Assembly (NCBI GenBank): GCA_037447655.1
Contig: JBBHKE010003436.1
Span: 153,581-217,580, forward strand
Direction: 5' to 3'
DNA from: Zygnema cylindricum
Lineage: Eukaryota; Streptophyta; Zygnematophyceae; Zygnematales; Zygnemataceae
DNA: 64,000 nt
In this document: positions 32,694 through 44,517 of the stretch, piece by piece
Layout of the letters: each line of letters opens with the position of its first letter
Position numbering within the stretch: position 1 is the first letter of the stretch
Made by a program: the position numbers and the translations under genes
The notes under the pieces: generated by a model
Told to the model about the DNA's origin: nothing
The model's input: the letters and a program-made list of their open reading frames with translations, nothing else
Databases searched by the model: none

Positions 32694-33660
32694 TGTTGTT
32701 CTATGACAACTAGTGCAGGTGGTGCTGGAGTAGTAGTTGTAGAAGTAGACATACTTAAACAGAAGCTAACAAGAAATCTTATCAAACACTGATCTTTGTC
32801 ACACTGTAAAACCTGACTCACAAGTCAATTTAACTCAAAATTTAGCATACAAGATAATCATCATACACACTATAAACTCACAAAGTTATAGACAAATTGA
32901 CTGAGTTAACCATAAGATATAAGACCTGCAAGTTTCCCAAAAATTGCCTTATATATTCCCAATATCCCAAAACTGAATACAAAATAATTCCAAGTCCTAA
33001 AACTTTATACACTGAGTGAGTATCTACTGCACACAGACCTATCAGATGACTGCACGTGGAATAGTGGTACTGTATTGTAGAACGACAAGGTACGCTTATG
33101 TACTTCCAAAAACCTAATTGTAACTAGCCTATAAACTTAACAGTGAAACACTATTTCATAAGACACTACGCCACAAATAAATGTTTTGTCAAGTTTTCTT
33201 AATCTGGAGTCGTACTCATAATGTTGCTTGCTGAGTCAGCAAGTGTATATCATGTCCAACCTGCTGTTGGAAACTAGTACGAATATTCTGAACTGCTTAC
33301 GGTACATCTTGTCACCTGTGGTCCCCACTCAAATCTCAACTGTCAGCCTGAATGAGATTGATGTCCGATGTTTGCTCTTCACAATTGTGTTTCCAGATGT
33401 TCTGTTCATTTCTCGTCTGCCCGATTTGATGAAGTAACTCGTTCGATACGCGCCATGTGTCCGAACCATTCCGTAATCCTGCGTTTGTTTGAAATGCCGA
33501 CTCGTGTCTCATAAGACGGTACACAATACTCGTAGAGTAATACATTACTGTCACACTATTCAAGGTAAGTATTACATCTATCATTTCCATAAATATTCTA
33601 ATTGTTATTTCTCCCCTCACGGCTCTATCTACTGAGGATAAAGCTTTTTAAAAAACAACA
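32694..33660 (-). repeat. 3' LTR of Copia-C1
   Basis: Starts TGTTGTTTTTTAAAAAGC at 33660 after polypurine GCTTTAGGGGAG, and ends AGAACAACA at 32694. A TATA-like GTGTATAAAG lies near 33017 on the minus strand. Same family as the LTR at 1360-2324. Confidence 0.85.
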
Positions 33661-33662
33661 CT

Positions 33663-35400
33663 CCCCTAAAGCTTTTGACTCAGTTACTCACTTAGTCCAA
33701 CAGCCTGTATACAAAACTGTAATTTAGGTGCAGGTAGAGCTTTAGTTAGCAAGTCTGCAACCATGTTTTTATCTGGTAAATAACACAATTTGATGACCTT
33801 TGCCAGCATATTTTCTCGGACAAAATGCAGTCTCACATCCATGTGTTTACTCTTCAAGTGGTGGCTGGGATTGGAGGCGATGGCAATAGTTGCCTGGTTG
33901 TCACACCAGATGACTTGAGGACCAGTTTGCATGTGTCCCAGTTCTTACAAAAGTGCCTTTACCCATACGAGTTTCTTGAGGGCAAAACTTGCTGCCATGT
34001 ATTTTGACTCTATAGTTGATTGGGCGGTGACCTTCTGAAGTTAGCTGCTGCAGCAGCAGGTTCCGTTTCCAATCTGCAAGACAAAACCAATAGATGATTT
34101 TCTACTGGGCATATCGCCATAGCTTGCGTCGCTCCAAGTTTGCAGTTTGATTTCTCTTCCTCCGAGAACAAGTTTGAGATTCCGGGTCTTTGCCAGATAC
34201 CTCAGAACCCTCTTTGCAGCTTCTTGTCTGACCTTTTTCGATTATAAAGACTCCTACTCAAAGCTCCAACAGCAGTTGCCACATTCAGACTTGGGCACTT
34301 CATAAAATAGATGAGACTGCCAACTACTTGTCTAAATGGTTTTGAGATCATGAATTCTTCCTCCCTTGACTCTAGACTATCATCAACTAAAATGCAAGAA
34401 TTTGAATCACCTCCCTCTAACTTCTGTCTGTATTCCATAGGAGTTACACACCCTTTAGCTTCTTTCATATCAAATTTTTCAAGCATGGAACCCATAGCCT
34501 CTTTTTAAGTTAGCATGATCTGTCTCTCGTTTCTGTTTCTCTCTACTAGTATGCCTAAGATGTATTTTGCCTCACCGAGGTCTTTCATCTCAAATCTGGA
34601 CTTCAAGGCTTTTTTGATACGATTTATTTCATCCATAGATTTGCTGATAAGCAGCAAATCATCAACATACACAACAATATACAAAATACCATCCTCCCCT
34701 TGAAAAACGTACACAAAGTGATCTGAACTGATTCTTTTAAAGCCTTATTTGGTGAGGAACTCATCTTATTTTAGGTTCCACTATCTAGGGGCCTGTTTCA
34801 GCTCATACAAGGATTTCATCAGTTTGCATACTAGTTTTTCCTTTCTTTTTTCTACCTACATCTCTGGTTGTTGCATATAAATAGTTTCTTCTAGCTCTCC
34901 ATGAAGGAAAATTGTTTTTACATCCATGTGATGCACTTCCATATTTTAAATTGTTGCTTAAATTAAAAGAATCCTGACAGTAGGAAATCTTACCACTGGA
35001 GAAAAAGTCTCCTCAAAGTCAATTCTTTTTTTTTTAATTGTAACCTTTGGCCACCAGTTTGGCCTTCTATTTTTAATGGTGCCATCAGGGTTCAACTTTA
35101 GTTTGAATACCCATTAGTTGCCGATGGCTTTCCGATCCGAAGGGAGATCAACCAGGTCCCATGTTTGAGCTTACATGATAGACTTTATTTTGTCATTTGC
35201 CGCTTCTATCCTGTGATTTCTTTCAGGTGAGGGGAAGGCTTCCCGGAAAGTCTGAGGTTCTCCCGGGTTATCAGAATAAGCAAAGTGGGAACTTGACTGA
35301 AGGTTGTTGGTAGATCTCGTTCCCCTCGGATATTCCGAGGCTGAGACCTAAGGATGTCTCACATTCTTAGATGGTCTAGTCACCTGTTCTGATTGGTCTT
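33663..35400 (-). pseudogene. Copia-C1 reverse transcriptase and RNase H
   Basis: RT start near 35200. Catalytic VVYVDDLLLIS lies near 34670, then FEMKDLGEAKYILGI, the Gln-to-TAA change in ..MLT-TAA-KEA.. near 34507, EYRQKLEGG, a decayed PDxAxAVG block (LNVATAVGALSRSL) near 34265, and the C-terminal NQATIAIASNPSHHLKSKHMDVRL (33900-33830) to VGLSE-TAA at 33686-33684. PRQWN reads PR-TAG-WN near 34780, and two further stops sit at Leu codons close by. It is otherwise a full copia RT/RNase H. Confidence 0.9.
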
Positions 35401-35440
35401 GGAGCTGCTCAGTTTTCTCTGTCTAAGTGATAAGAGGCAC

Positions 35441-36442
35441 CTAAGGATCAAAAGAAAGTTGTTCTAAAATCAGGTGTTGAACAACAGGAAAATATAGAGT
35501 TTTCTGAGTGTTAATTATAACATATTCTTGTGATTTTTCTACTGCCTGATTTTTTGTCAATGTAAAAAGATCTACAGATTCATTTTCAACTTTCAAAATT
35601 ATATTTCTAGAAACTACTATCTTTTTATTATCTAAAACATATACTATATATCCATTGGAATTTTTATCATACCCTACCAAAATGCTTGGCAAACCTTTTC
35701 ATTCTAATTTCCAAGTATTCGGTGAAGTGTCCAAAATAAAACATTTACTTCCGAATACTCTGAAATAACTAACATTTGGTTTTCTACTTGTCCATGTCAC
35801 AAAAGGTGTAGTGCTAACTGACCAAGAACCTATCGTATTTTTAATGTAAATTGCACAATTGAGGGCTTCAGCCGAGAATTTCATATCAACATTTTTGTCT
35901 GCTAACATAGATCTAGCACTTTCTACAATAGTTATATTCATTCTTTCTGAGACGCCATTTTACTGTGGTGTGTAAGGGACCATGAGTTGGCGACTGATAC
36001 CCTCATCTAGAAGAAATTTGTCAAACTCCTTTGATATGTACTCTCCAATATTGTCCGATCTGAGCTCCAAAATCGGTGCATTATGCAGTTTTTCCGCCCA
36101 AGCCTTGTAGTGTTTGAAGTGGCCGAACACCTCACTCTTTTATTTCATAAAATAAACCTTTGTTAACCTGGAAAAATCATCTGTAAACGTCACCATAAAC
36201 TTGACCCCCCTAACAAATGGCACCTGAGCTGGTCCCAAAACATCAGAATGTATAAGCTACAAAACTTTTGTAGACGAATGTTCCGATACTTGTGGGAAAG
36301 GTAACTTGTGAATCTTTCCTAGTGAGCAGCAATCACATGTTTTAACTGGTTGATTAGTAAAAGAAACACCTTTTATTTTACCAGAATTAACCATTTTCTG
36401 CAAGCTTTCATAGTGAACATGACCTAGTCTTTTATGCCACAA
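35441..36442 (-). pseudogene. Copia-C1 GAG-pre-integrase and integrase
   Basis: GAG-pre-integrase block WHKRLGHVHYESLQKMV with CDCCSLGKIHKLPF (36440-36290) is followed by the catalytic core: SDVLGPAQVPF-type (first D), LRSDNIGEYIS (second D, near 36060) and VSERMNITIVE (E, near 35945). The conserved PYTPQQNG reads PYTPQ-TAA-NG near 35960, a CAA-to-TAA change. The C-terminal part carries FRVFGSKCFILD and ILVGYDKNSNGYIVY. The D, D, E residues are all still encoded. Confidence 0.88.
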
Positions 36443-36532
36443 CTCATTTCAGAAATCAACACTCGAGTACAAAACATCGTTCTCTTTTGTATTAGCCATA
36501 TCCATACGATACATTTTGCTCGCATCTCTAGT

Positions 36533-36958
36533 TCATGTGACTGCCACCTTCCCGAGCTTGCTCACAACCTGCGTATCGCCCTTAAGGTTGACCTCAAATC
36601 CTTTGTTCTCAACTACAGAAGTAGAGTAAAGATTCATTTTGAAATCCGATACATTTAAGACATTGTGAAGAGTCCTTTCAACAGACTTCCCTCCTATGTC
36701 TACCAGCAAAGACACATCACCTTTAGCAGAAGTCTGAACAGTCATGCCATTCGCATAGTAAATGTTCCTTGCAGGTGTGGACTTGAGATTAGGTAAGAGT
36801 CGTGTGTTCCAGCACATGTGGGCCGATGCCCCAGTATCTATGATCCAACCGGCATCCTTTGAGCCTTTCATTGCTGCCACCATTGCAAATAACTCTGAAT
36901 CATCTTGCTCATTGAAAGTTATAGACTCATCCTCATGAATTACAGATGAAGAAAACAA
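36533..36958 (-). pseudogene. Copia-C1 aspartic protease
   Basis: Open frame with active site WIIDTGASAHM (near 36840-36810), typical of copia proteases, followed by NIYYANGMTVQTSAKG and LHNVLNVSDFKMNLYS. It joins the Gag region upstream by a frameshift near 36950 and GAG-pre-integrase downstream by another near 36530. The catalytic Asp is intact. Confidence 0.9.
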
Positions 36959-37872
36959 GGAGTTGTTTTGTAGCTGATTACCAGAAAAGCTATGATTAAT
37001 TTGACTTTGTTGCCATCTTGGCCTATATAAACCTGTTTCATTGGCCTTTTTGAGCTTAGGACAGTACCTATATCCATGACCCTTTTCTGAACATTAAAAT
37101 CAAGTAGTGAAAGATCTACTATTTTGCCCTTGATTAAACTGTTTACACTGACCCTGGTTCTGGTTAAACTGATTTCTTTGCTGATTAAACTGATTTCTCC
37201 GCGGATTAAACCGTCATTTTCTGTCATAGTCTATGTTAAAACCCTCTACTTGCTTTTCTCTACTAAGCATCTTAGACTTAGACTCTTCTTCTAAGATAAT
37301 ATTGATAGCTAGTTGAAGTGTCTAGCTAGCCTTATCATGCTTTTTCAATTCAACAGATGCATCTTTCATACTGCTTGGAAGACCTCTAATAATCAGAGCA
37401 GCTTGCTGAAACTCAGGAAAACTCCCACCAGCACAAGCATGAGAGTTTATGAGAGCTCAAAAGTTATATGTATACTCGACCATTTTTCCCTCGAGTATTT
37501 GTAGTTCAGATTTTTCCTGCCAACAGAAGTTTTTCTTGAACATTTCCTTTTTCATAAGACGCCATCAAATTTCCAGATGTCAATGGATTTCTTCGTTTTG
37601 ATTCTTCACATAACCATATTCTTCGAGAGTCACAATTTGATAGCGTTCCGAGCCTGCAAATTTTTTTTCGCCCAAGTCGGATCAACCTCATCAAGTGATC
37701 CATCCAAAATTTCCAATATGCCTGCAGTTTCAAAATAAGACTCAACCATATCCGCCCAATAAGCATACTTCTAGCCATTAAAGACAAGAATTCTTAGAGA
37801 CAGGCCCATAAGCTGTTGTTATATGACAATTGGTGTAGGTGGTGCTGCAGTAGTAGTTGTAGAAGTAGACAT
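36940..37872 (-). pseudogene. Copia-C1 Gag
   Basis: Gag begins at ATG 37872-37870 inside the 5' LTR (MSTSTTTAAPP...), crosses the LTR end at 37814 and reads the primer-binding site as LMGL. It continues with YWADMVESYFETAG and WKFDG-type capsid words. The rest is heavily broken, with frames changing near 37790, 37500 and 37230. A zinc-knuckle remnant is expected near 37080 but the Cys pattern is not clean. A TAA lies upstream of the LTR end (VI-TAA-QQ). Confidence 0.75.
37800..37813 (-). other. primer-binding site of Copia-C1 (initiator tRNA-Met internal type)
   Basis: Immediately after the LTR the minus strand reads GCTTATGGGCCTGTC. It resembles GGTTATGGGCCC, the complement of the anticodon stem-loop of initiator tRNA-Met, used as a half-tRNA primer by Drosophila copia. 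It contains an ATG in frame with Gag. Confidence 0.7.
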
Positions 37873-38779
37873 ATTAAAGCAGAAGCTAACAATAAATCTT
37901 ATCAAACACTGATCTTTGTCACACTGTAAAACCTGACTCACAAGTCAAATTTACTCAGAATTCAACATACAAGATAATCACCATACACACTGTAAACTCC
38001 CAAAGTTATAGACAAATTGACTCAGTTAACCATAAGATATAAGACCTGCAAGTTTCCCAAAAATTGCCTTTTATATTCCTAATATCCCAAAACTGAATAC
38101 AAAATAATTCTAAGTCCTAAAACTTTATACACTGAGTGAGTATCTATTGCTCACTGACCAATCAGATGACTACACCTGGAATAGTGGTACTATACTGTGG
38201 TACGACAAAGTACGCTAATGTATTTCCAAAAACCTAATTGTAACTAGCCTATAAACTAAACAGTGAAATACTATTTCATAATACACTACACAACAGACAA
38301 ATGTTTCGTCAAGTTTTCTTAACCTGGAGGCGTATTGATAATGTTGCTTACTGAGTCAACAAGTGTATAATATGTCCAACTTGCTGTTGGAAACTAGTAC
38401 GAATATTTGAACTGCTTACGGTACATCTTGTCACCTGTGGTCCCCACTCAAATCTCAACCGTCAGCCTGATAGAGATTGACGTCCGATGTTTGCTCTTCA
38501 CAATTGTGTTCTTAGATGTCCGGTTCATTTCCCGTTTGCCCGATTTGCCAAAGTTACTGGTTCGATAGGTGCCATGTGTCCGGGACCATTTCGTATTCCC
38601 GCGTTTGTCTGAAATGTCGACGCGTGTCTCATAAGACCGTAAAGAATACTCTTAGAGTAATACATTACTGTCACACTATACAAGGTAAGTATTACATCTA
38701 TCATTTCCTAACAAATTTCAAGTGTTATTTCTCCTCCCACAGCTCTATCTACTAAGGATAAAGCTTTTAAAAAACAACA
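37814..38779 (-). repeat. 5' LTR of Copia-C1
   Basis: 966 bp. Most of it (from 37909 up) is part of the near-identical duplication with 42365-43235. The part below 37909 differs from the second copy by about 10% by eye, so the duplication break lies inside this LTR. Confidence 0.85.
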
Positions 38780-40061
38780 ACTACGACAAGTGTGGGGGTT
38801 TGGAGAGTGGAGCGAAAGGCAAGTTGCTTTTGCTTACTTAATTTTTCTTTTATTCAGACCTTGAAAATACATATTTTTCAACACTCCTTTTATTTTCTAG
38901 TCTATTTTCTTTTCAACTCCTACCAAATTCATTTTTCTTTAATTTTCCTTCTTTTTTTTCTTCTCATAAATTTTTAAGTAAATAACCTCATATTCAAAAA
39001 GGTCTATTAGATTAAATGCAATTAACATTGCATTTTTTTTATCACACATTTTATTTAGCATCCCACTTTTTATAAATCCGAACAAAGATTTTATCCACCT
39101 AATCTCTTTTCCACCCCACACAAAATCAAATTTCCCTCTTGCAATTCAAATAGCCAGCCCCATCTCCAATCCGCAACACACACCCAGATGCTATCCCTTT
39201 TACAAGCTCACCTTTATAGATAACATCACTCCCATTAGTGATGTTAAAACCATTACCTCCCAAGTGTATCGTTTAATCAAGAGTCCCCACTAATTTCCTC
39301 ATAAGATCTACGTCTTCCGTACTCATATTTTTATCCATGTTACTCACCCCATTTTCTAAACTTTCCTCAATCTCTCCTATAGAATTCTTTCCACTATCAC
39401 TACCTATTTTTATTCCCAAAAATAATTTCTCCTCCCCTAAATCTTTCATCAAATATTCCTCTTCTCCCGTATCGTTTGGAGCCCCCATTAGATTTACTTC
39501 TCCCTTTTCCTCGGAATCCATGAAAGTATCCCTTTTCGACTAGTTTTCTGTTTCCAAAATATCTATGACATTATCGTTATTATTTTTATTTTTCCCTTTT
39601 TGAATTATGGATCCCAGATCTGACTTTTTGATATCTAAGTCATGTACTCTACACCCTTGACATCCTCTTCATATGTAACTCCCTCAAGTACCTTTTTTCC
39701 TTTTACTTCCCTTATACCTTCAATAGCCACATTATTGCTTTCGTGGAATTTCTGTGTGCTTTTCTCTCTTCTCCATTATACTAATGTGAAGAAGCTCCAA
39801 AATATCTTTATCATCTTTCTCCTCTTCCCCTTCTTCCTCCTCATTCGCATACCAACTTCTAAGTTCTTCCAAACAAGTGCATTCCTCCATATAATGACCC
39901 ATTTCCATACAAAATAATTTAACCTTGTTTTCAAACCTCCCCTGTCTTTTCCTCTCCCTCTCTTTCCACCGAAGTTCCGATAAGGTTTAATTTTGTCCTT
40001 CTTCCTCTCATCATGCCTCTGCTTGTCACCGTGATTCCTTTCATCACGCTTCCGATTGTCA
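37909..40061. repeat. 2.15-kb direct duplication, copy 1
   Basis: Matches 42365-44517 at a constant offset of 4,456 with about five visible differences. It spans most of the Copia-C1 5' LTR, the LTR-B' start and a decayed copia 3' region. The match ends abruptly at 40061 after TTCCGATTGTCA. Confidence 0.88.
38780..40061 (-). pseudogene. decayed copia 3' end with LTR-B' start
   Basis: LTR start TGTTGAAAAATATG at 38883, preceded by polypurine AAAATAAAAGGAG. Upstream on the minus strand are eroded RNase H and RT: LHLGG-type IHLGGNGFNITNGSD (near 39230-39270), MRKLVGTLD, and YLMKDLGEEKLFLGIKIG (near 39440), matching copia TWSDAS and MKDLGEAKYILGI blocks. Further up lies a knuckle remnant, CMEMGHYMEEC, near 39900. 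Gag-like and RT-like pieces are close together, so this copy has a large internal deletion. Open frames on the plus strand here are not genes. Confidence 0.72.
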
Positions 40062-40904
40062 CGTACTTCGTCATAAATGTTGCACGTCTAAATTAGAATA
40101 CACCTGTCAAATAAGATGAACCGTACCAGCGACGTCCCTTTTAATAAATGTCGCCTGTCCCATTATGGTCCGTACTTACGGCGAACACTTTAAAAACATT
40201 TCGAACATTAATCGTCGGATCAATTCGCGATCCGCCGTCCATTTCTTATCACATTTCGCGCCACTCAATTACACCAATAATTTTACGTGTACATTTAATT
40301 CCCCAATCCATAAATCCTTTCGAACCTCCACACTATATCAGACAATTACATACGCACGCAAATATGCGTACGCACATACGAAACTTAATCTTCCAAAAAC
40401 AACAGATACCGTACGGTTGGTATGCCTCTGTACATTCAGTAGTGAACACTCTGACTACAACTTGTAGGACTTAGAATATTTTGAGTATCACAGTCAAGTT
40501 TATCAAAGCAATGGCATATTGTTTTCTGCATCTTTGACCTGCTTGTGTGATCACGGTGTTAGGTGCTTTCATGTGAAACTTTGTGAAGTTATTCTATGAT
40601 ATAGAATCTTTCTGTGTGTGCAGTTTCATTCTGTTCTTTTATCTCTTTGAGATTCGGTGAGAAGTCAAAATGATTGGTTTGTAAAGCTGTCAGCTGTTTT
40701 TGAGAAACTCTGGAGCTTATATCTTCTAGATCCCTTTGTGGATTTGGATACAACTTTAAGAGTTTAAAGTTAAAGTGTCTATAGAATAATGGCTATTGGT
40801 ATAGTTTCAGGTGATTTTGTTCATTGTGGAGTAATCTGTGTTGTTTGAAACACAACTATTTTTGAGGTAGTCTATGGTGCTTCTGAGAGAAATCCATGGC
40901 TGAA
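40062..40904 (+). other. unassigned spacer with copia LTR-like 3' half
   Basis: 40080-40440 is CpG-containing DNA that I cannot assign. From about 40460 the plus strand carries TAGGACTTAGAATATTTTGAG and downstream words resembling the R/U5 part of family A/C LTRs. It is probably a diverged LTR remnant truncated at both ends. No coding sequence is supported. Confidence 0.4.
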
Positions 40905-41177
40905 ATAGGCTATGGACAACAAAGAGGTGTCTCCTTTTCTTTCCCTTTTCCGGACACACTGCTGTCCCCATCATCTGGCTCCTCCGTTGGAGCAGATGTT
41001 GCTGCAGAAAACCTCACTCCACCAAACCCTGATGGAGTTCCCTGAGATGGACTTTTCACTTGTCCACTGACAATACCCCAGTATCGCTTTTCACACAATG
41101 CTCCTGTCATCATGGCTTCTCAGTAAATGAACCCAGATCCGTTGAAGATGGGCACCTTAGAGGGTGGGCCCATAACC
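40905..41177 (-). pseudogene. Copia-B3 Gag N-terminal fragment
   Basis: After the primer-binding site GGTTATGGGCCCACC (41177-41163) the frame reads VPIFNGSGFIY-TGA-EAMMTGALCEKRYWGIVSG, clearly homologous to Copia-B1 Gag. The Trp of FIYWEA is TGA here (G-to-A). The frame continues GGVRFSAATSAPTEEPDDGD and stops near 40910, where the element is truncated. Confidence 0.85.
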
Positions 41178-42177
41178 TGCAATTCTGTGTCCCCTATTGG
41201 ACTGCAAAATTCAAGAAGCCTCTAGATAGCTTTTGACTAACCCACTTTCAACTAGAACTGCTGCTACCCAAGCAAATCAATGGACAATGTGACTGCACCC
41301 CTGTGCAGTCTGGACTCCCCTAAGTCCACAACAAAATGAATCACTGAAAAACGCCCAACCAAGCGATTGATTATCAAGTGGCGAAGATGTCAATTTTTAT
41401 ACAAGCTTGTAGGGAGAGAGGCGACTACCTCCTCAATCCTCTTAGTCATAAACCCCTCTCACAACCCCTATCTACTGATGTACGAACCAATCAAAGGACT
41501 GTATAGTACAAAAAGGTACTACGACCGATGTACTTTCTGTACGGCTGGTGTATGACAAGGCCATGGAGGGGACGTCTGTCTCCTTCGGACTTGTCCTCAT
41601 TCTCCCCGGGATTCCCGCTTCCCAATGATATCTTGCCACGTGTCGATAGGTCATGTCATGTCCGAAAACCGCCCAGGCGGCTATTCCGGGATCCCGGCGA
41701 TGATGCGGACCGTCGGATCCAAACCGGCTTTTAATGCTCGCCGTCCAAAATAACAAATGGCCGGTACATTTGTTTCGTGCGCACTAAAACACAACTAGTT
41801 TCTATGATCTTAATTTATAATTCCGTTGAAGGAATTAATGATCTAGCTAATGTTTAAATAGCTATCAAACCCTATGTATGATAACGGACTACTACGACAG
41901 ACCGGTAAGAGCTGACGGCTACGCTTTGCTCTGCTGGTCGGAGGTTCGAGTTTTGCAGGACTCAACCTTTTTGTTGAGAGTGACTTAGGTCATTCTTGAA
42001 TCATGCCTATGGAGCTGAGGCAGCCATAGCTCCACCGCCCACTTTCTCCTTTAGTGACTACACAAGTATAGGGGCTAAAGAGAGAAGGTGGAGGCGGGCT
42101 GCCTGTGCTTTTACTTTTAGTTGTTTTACCTAATTAAGACCTAGAAAGTACCTTCCCTAAATCTACTGATTTCAACA
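41178..42177 (-). repeat. 5' LTR of Copia-B3
   Basis: 1,000 bp, TGTTGAAATCAGTAG to GAATTGCA on the minus strand. It matches the Copia-B1 LTRs over full length at lower identity. It holds a G-box at 41637-41642 and the tRNA-like block near 41905-41965. It is inserted in Copia-C2 Gag sequence at 42178. Confidence 0.85.
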
Positions 42178-43235
42178 GCCTACAGTTTCAAAATAAGACT
42201 CAACCATATCCGCCTAGTAAGCATACTTCTGCCTATTTAAGACATGAATTCTTGGAGACAAGCCCATAACGTGTTGTTTCTATGACAACTGCAGGTGGTG
42301 CTGTAGCAGTAGTTGTAGAAGTAGACATACTCAAGCAAAAGCTAACAAGAAATCCTATAAAGAAGTGATCTTTGTCACACTGTAAAAACTGACTCACAAG
42401 TCAAATTTACTCAGAATTCAACATACAAGATAATCACCATACACACTGTAAACTCCCAAAGTTATAGACAAATTGACTCAGTTAACCATAAGATATAAGA
42501 CCTGCAAGTTTCCCAAAAATTGCCTTTTATATTCCTAATATCCCAAAACTGAATACAAAATAATTCTAAGTCCTAAAACTTTATACACTGAGTGAGTATC
42601 TATTGCTCACTGACCAATCAGATGACTACACCTGGAATAGTGGTACTATACTGTGGTACGACAAAGTACGCTAATGTATTTCCAAAAACCTAATTGTAAC
42701 TAGCCTATAAACTAAACAGTGAAATACTATTTCATAATACACTACACAACAGACAAATGTTTCGTCAAGTTTTCTTAACCTGGAGGCGTATTGATAATGT
42801 TGCTTACTGAGTCAACAAGTGTATAATATGTCCAACTTGCTGTTGGAAACTAGTACGAATATTTGAACTGCTTACGGTACATCTTGTCACCTGTGGTCCC
42901 CACTCAAATCTCAACCGTCAGCCTGATAGAGATTGACGTCCGATGTTTGCTCTTCACAATTGTGTTCTTAGATGTCCGGTTCATTTCCCGTTTGCCCGAT
43001 TTGCCAAAGTTACTGGTTCGATAGGTGCCATGTGTCCGGGACCATTTCGTATTCCCGCGTTTGTCTGAAATGTCGACGCGTGTCTCATAAGACCGTAAAG
43101 AATACTCTTAGAGTAATACATTACTGTCACACTATACAAGGTAAGTATTACATCTATCATTTCCAAACAAATTTCAAGTGTTATTTCTCCTCCCACAGCT
43201 CTATCTACTAAGGATAAAGCTTTTATAAAACAACA
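42178..43235 (-). mobile_element. Copia-C2 5' end: LTR and start of Gag
   Basis: LTR 42272-43235 (964 bp), then primer-binding site GTTATGGGCTTGTCT and about 90 bp of Gag (YWADMVESYFETVG-type, with stops), cut by Copia-B3. The LTR and upstream flank belong to the 2.15-kb duplication. The flank ACTAC at 43236 is identical to that of Copia-C1, so the junction was duplicated with the element. Confidence 0.82.
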
Positions 43236-44517
43236 ACTACGACAAGTGTGGGGGTTTGGAGAGTGGAGCGAAAGGCAAGTTGCTTTTGCTTACTTAATTT
43301 TTCTTTTATTCAGACCTTGAAAATACATACATTTCAACACTCCCTTTATTTTCTAGTCTATTTTCTTTTCAACTCCTACCAAATTCATTTTTCTTTAATT
43401 TTCCTTCTTTTTTTTCTTCTCATAAATTTTTAAGTAAATAACCTCATATTCAAAAAGGTCTGTTAGATTAAATGCAATTAACATTGCATTTTTTTTATCA
43501 CACATTTTATTTAGCATCCCACTTTTTATAAATCCGAACAAAGATTTTATCCACCTAATCTCTTTTCCACCCCACACAAAATCAAATTTCCCTCTTGCAA
43601 TTCAAATAGCCAGCCCCATCTCCAATCCGCAACACACACCCAGATGCTATCCCTTTTACAAGCTCACCTTTATAGATAACATCACTCCCATTAGTGATGT
43701 TAAAACCATTACCTCCCAAGTGTATCGTTTAATCAAGAGTCCCCACTAATTTCCTCATAAGATCTACGTCTTCCGTACTCATATTTTTATCCATGTTACT
43801 CACCCCATTTTCTAAACTTTCCTCAATCTCTCCTATAGAATTCTTTCCACTATCACTACCTATTTTTATTCCCAAAAATAATTTCTCCTCCCCTAAATCT
43901 TTCATCAAATATTCCTCTTCTCCCGTATCGTTTGGAGCCCCCATTAGATTTACTTCTCCCTTTTCCTCGGAATCCATGAAAGTATCCCTTTTCGACTAGT
44001 TTTCTGTTTCCAAAATATCTATGACATTATCGTTATTATTTTTATTTTTCCCTTTTTGAATTATGGATCCCAGATCTGACTTTTTGATATCTAAGTCATG
44101 TACTCTACACCCTTGACATCCTCTTCATATGTAACTCTCTCAAGTACCTTTTTTCCTTTTACTTCCCTTATACCTTCAATAGCCACATTATTGCTTTCGT
44201 GGAATTTCTGTGTGCTTTTCTCTCTTCTCCATTATACTAATGTGAAGAAGCTCCAAAATATCTTTATCATCTTTCTCCTCTTCCCCTTCTTCCTCCTCAT
44301 TCGCATACCAACTTCTAAGTTCTTCCAAACAAGTGCATTCCTCCATATAATGACCCATTTCCATACAAAATAATTTAACCTTGTTTTCAAACCTCCCCTG
44401 TCTTTTCCTCTCCCTCTCTTTCCACCGAAGTTCCGATAAGGTTTAATTTTGTCCTTCTTCCTCTCATCATGCCTCTGCTTGTCACCGTGATTCCTTTCAT
44501 CACGCTTCCGATTGTCA
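42365..44517. repeat. 2.15-kb direct duplication, copy 2
   Basis: Second copy of 37909-40061. It contains the Copia-C2 LTR (to 43235), the LTR-B' start (43236-43339) and the same decayed copia 3' region (43340-44517) with identical reading frames. Beyond 44517 the two copies have nothing in common. Confidence 0.88.

Larger units (their letters stand above)
32694..38779 (-). mobile_element. Copia-C1, full-length Ty1/copia element
   Basis: 6,086 bp with LTRs of 967 bp (32694-33660) and 966 bp (37814-38779), Gag, protease, integrase, RT and RNase H in copia order. It is inserted in an LTR-B' copy. The flanking 5-mers are ACTAC (38780-38784) and ACCGC (32689-32693), a degraded target duplication at best. 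Many stops and shifts; non-functional. Confidence 0.88.

Noticed and set aside
38516-39917. Plus-strand open frames, duplicated at 42972-44373
   Set aside because: They are antisense to LTR and decayed copia RT sequence; their identity in both copies comes from the DNA duplication.
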